From Chryseobacterium rhizoplanae (GTDB lineage Bacteria; Bacteroidota; Bacteroidia; Flavobacteriales; Weeksellaceae): DNA of 64,000 bases. The notes under the pieces are model-generated. The model saw nothing but the letters and a program-made list of their open reading frames with translations, made no database searches and was not told the DNA's origin. The translations under genes were made by a program, and so were the position numbers. Location of the stretch: NCBI RefSeq assembly GCF_900182655.1, contig NZ_FXTC01000004.1, positions 248,001-312,000 of the forward strand, read 5' to 3'. This document shows positions 63,535-64,000 of the stretch, one piece after another; positions within the stretch are counted from its first letter, which is position 1, and each line of letters opens with the position of its first letter.

Positions 63535-64000
63535 ATGGCAAAAGGAGAAGAAACCAGACAGTTCATTATAGAAAAAGCAGCACCTATTTTTAATACAAAA
63601 GGGATTGCCGCTACTTCTATGAGTGATATTATGGAAGCGACCAGGTTGTCTAAAGGCAGTATGTATGTTCATTTTGAAAATAAAGACGTTCTTGCCTGTG
63701 CTGCCGTTGAGCATAATATGAAATTATTAAGTGATAGACTTCAAAGAGTTTTGAGTGGTCATAAAACTGCCGAAGAGCAATTATTAGCTTATATTGATTT
63801 TTTCAGTGATCCTAATCATCCACCCGTTGTAGGAGGTTGTCCTCTATTAAATTTTGGAACGGAGGCTGATGACACCAATCCTATAGTCAAAGAAAAGGTA
63901 AACCGTGCCATTAAACAGGGACAGGAATTGCTTTCCGGCATTATCGAGAAAGGAATTGCCAATAAAGAATTCAGAGCAGACTGGAACCCGACTGATTTTG
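63535..64000 (+). CDS. TetR/AcrR family regulator, 3' end outside window
   Basis: The first 155 residues are visible. The helix-turn-helix is ATSMSDIMEATRLSKGSMYVHFENKD (about 26-51). The ligand domain carries PPVVGGCPLLNFGTEADD, a block seen in the NemR/AcuR-like branch (TetR_C_16-like), where the cysteine may react with electrophiles. The perfect TGACC/GGTCA operator in its promoter supports autoregulation and control of a nearby gene outside the window. Confidence 0.88.
   Translation, partial: MAKGEETRQFIIEKAAPIFNTKGIAATSMSDIMEATRLSKGSMYVHFENKDVLACAAVEHNMKLLSDRLQRVLSGHKTAEEQLLAYIDFFSDPNHPPVVGGCPLLNFGTEADDTNPIVKEKVNRAIKQGQELLSGIIEKGIANKEFRADWNPTDF

Overview
The window is AT-rich chromosomal DNA from a member of the Bacteroidota, most likely a Chryseobacterium-like flavobacterium (Weeksellaceae). 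The reasons are: a T9SS type B gliding-motility C-terminal domain, several TAnnTTTG -7 promoter boxes, almost no Shine-Dalgarno sequences, a histone H1-like small protein, a family of Cys-rich GG-leader peptides, and topoisomerase IV subunits typical of the group. The genus is inferred from gene content and not proved. No rRNA, tRNA, CRISPR array or intact insertion sequence was seen.

Layout. 1-10 kb: the end of a lectin-like surface protein, two coupled SDR genes, and a leftward run parE - small membrane protein - parC - rhomboid - membrane AraC regulator. 10-24 kb: housekeeping genes (methionine aminotransferase, ychF, ferritin, GHL10-type lipoprotein, MFS symporter, typA) with five small GG-leader peptide genes at three loci, two of them shorter than 60 codons. 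24-41 kb: YceI lipoprotein, tex, HAD phosphatase, M28 peptidase, H1-like protein, a MocR regulator, an AraC/Bcr-type efflux pair, a secreted sphingomyelinase-like lipoprotein, and small regulator modules (MarR-Usp, Crp/Fnr, HxlR-azoreductase), RidA and an M20 hydrolase.

42-50 kb is the accessory region of most interest. A four-gene rightward operon encodes a gamma-like small subunit, a GMC flavoprotein dehydrogenase with a CX5CX3C iron-sulfur motif, a VioB-type ferritin-like protein and an unassigned protein with a possible beta-barrel start. It is followed by a tandem duplication of a block made of a leftward tetR gene, a palindromic operator with a rightward promoter, and short repeated transcription units that end in intrinsic terminators. 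These units have no conserved reading frame but share a hairpin with one compensatory base-pair change, so they look like TetR-controlled small RNAs.

50-64 kb: an oxidative pentose phosphate operon (gnd-zwf-pgl), a small unknown gene, a PAS-like/LuxR regulator, an IgGFc-binding-like T9SS type B surface protein with a small secreted neighbour, a TPR sensor-regulator divergent from a tail-fibre-like secreted protein, two decayed helix-turn-helix fragments, and the start of a TetR gene with a clear operator. The TPR regulator and the secreted protein share a 600-base intergenic region that carries two copies of an 11-bp-spaced direct repeat in inverted orientation.
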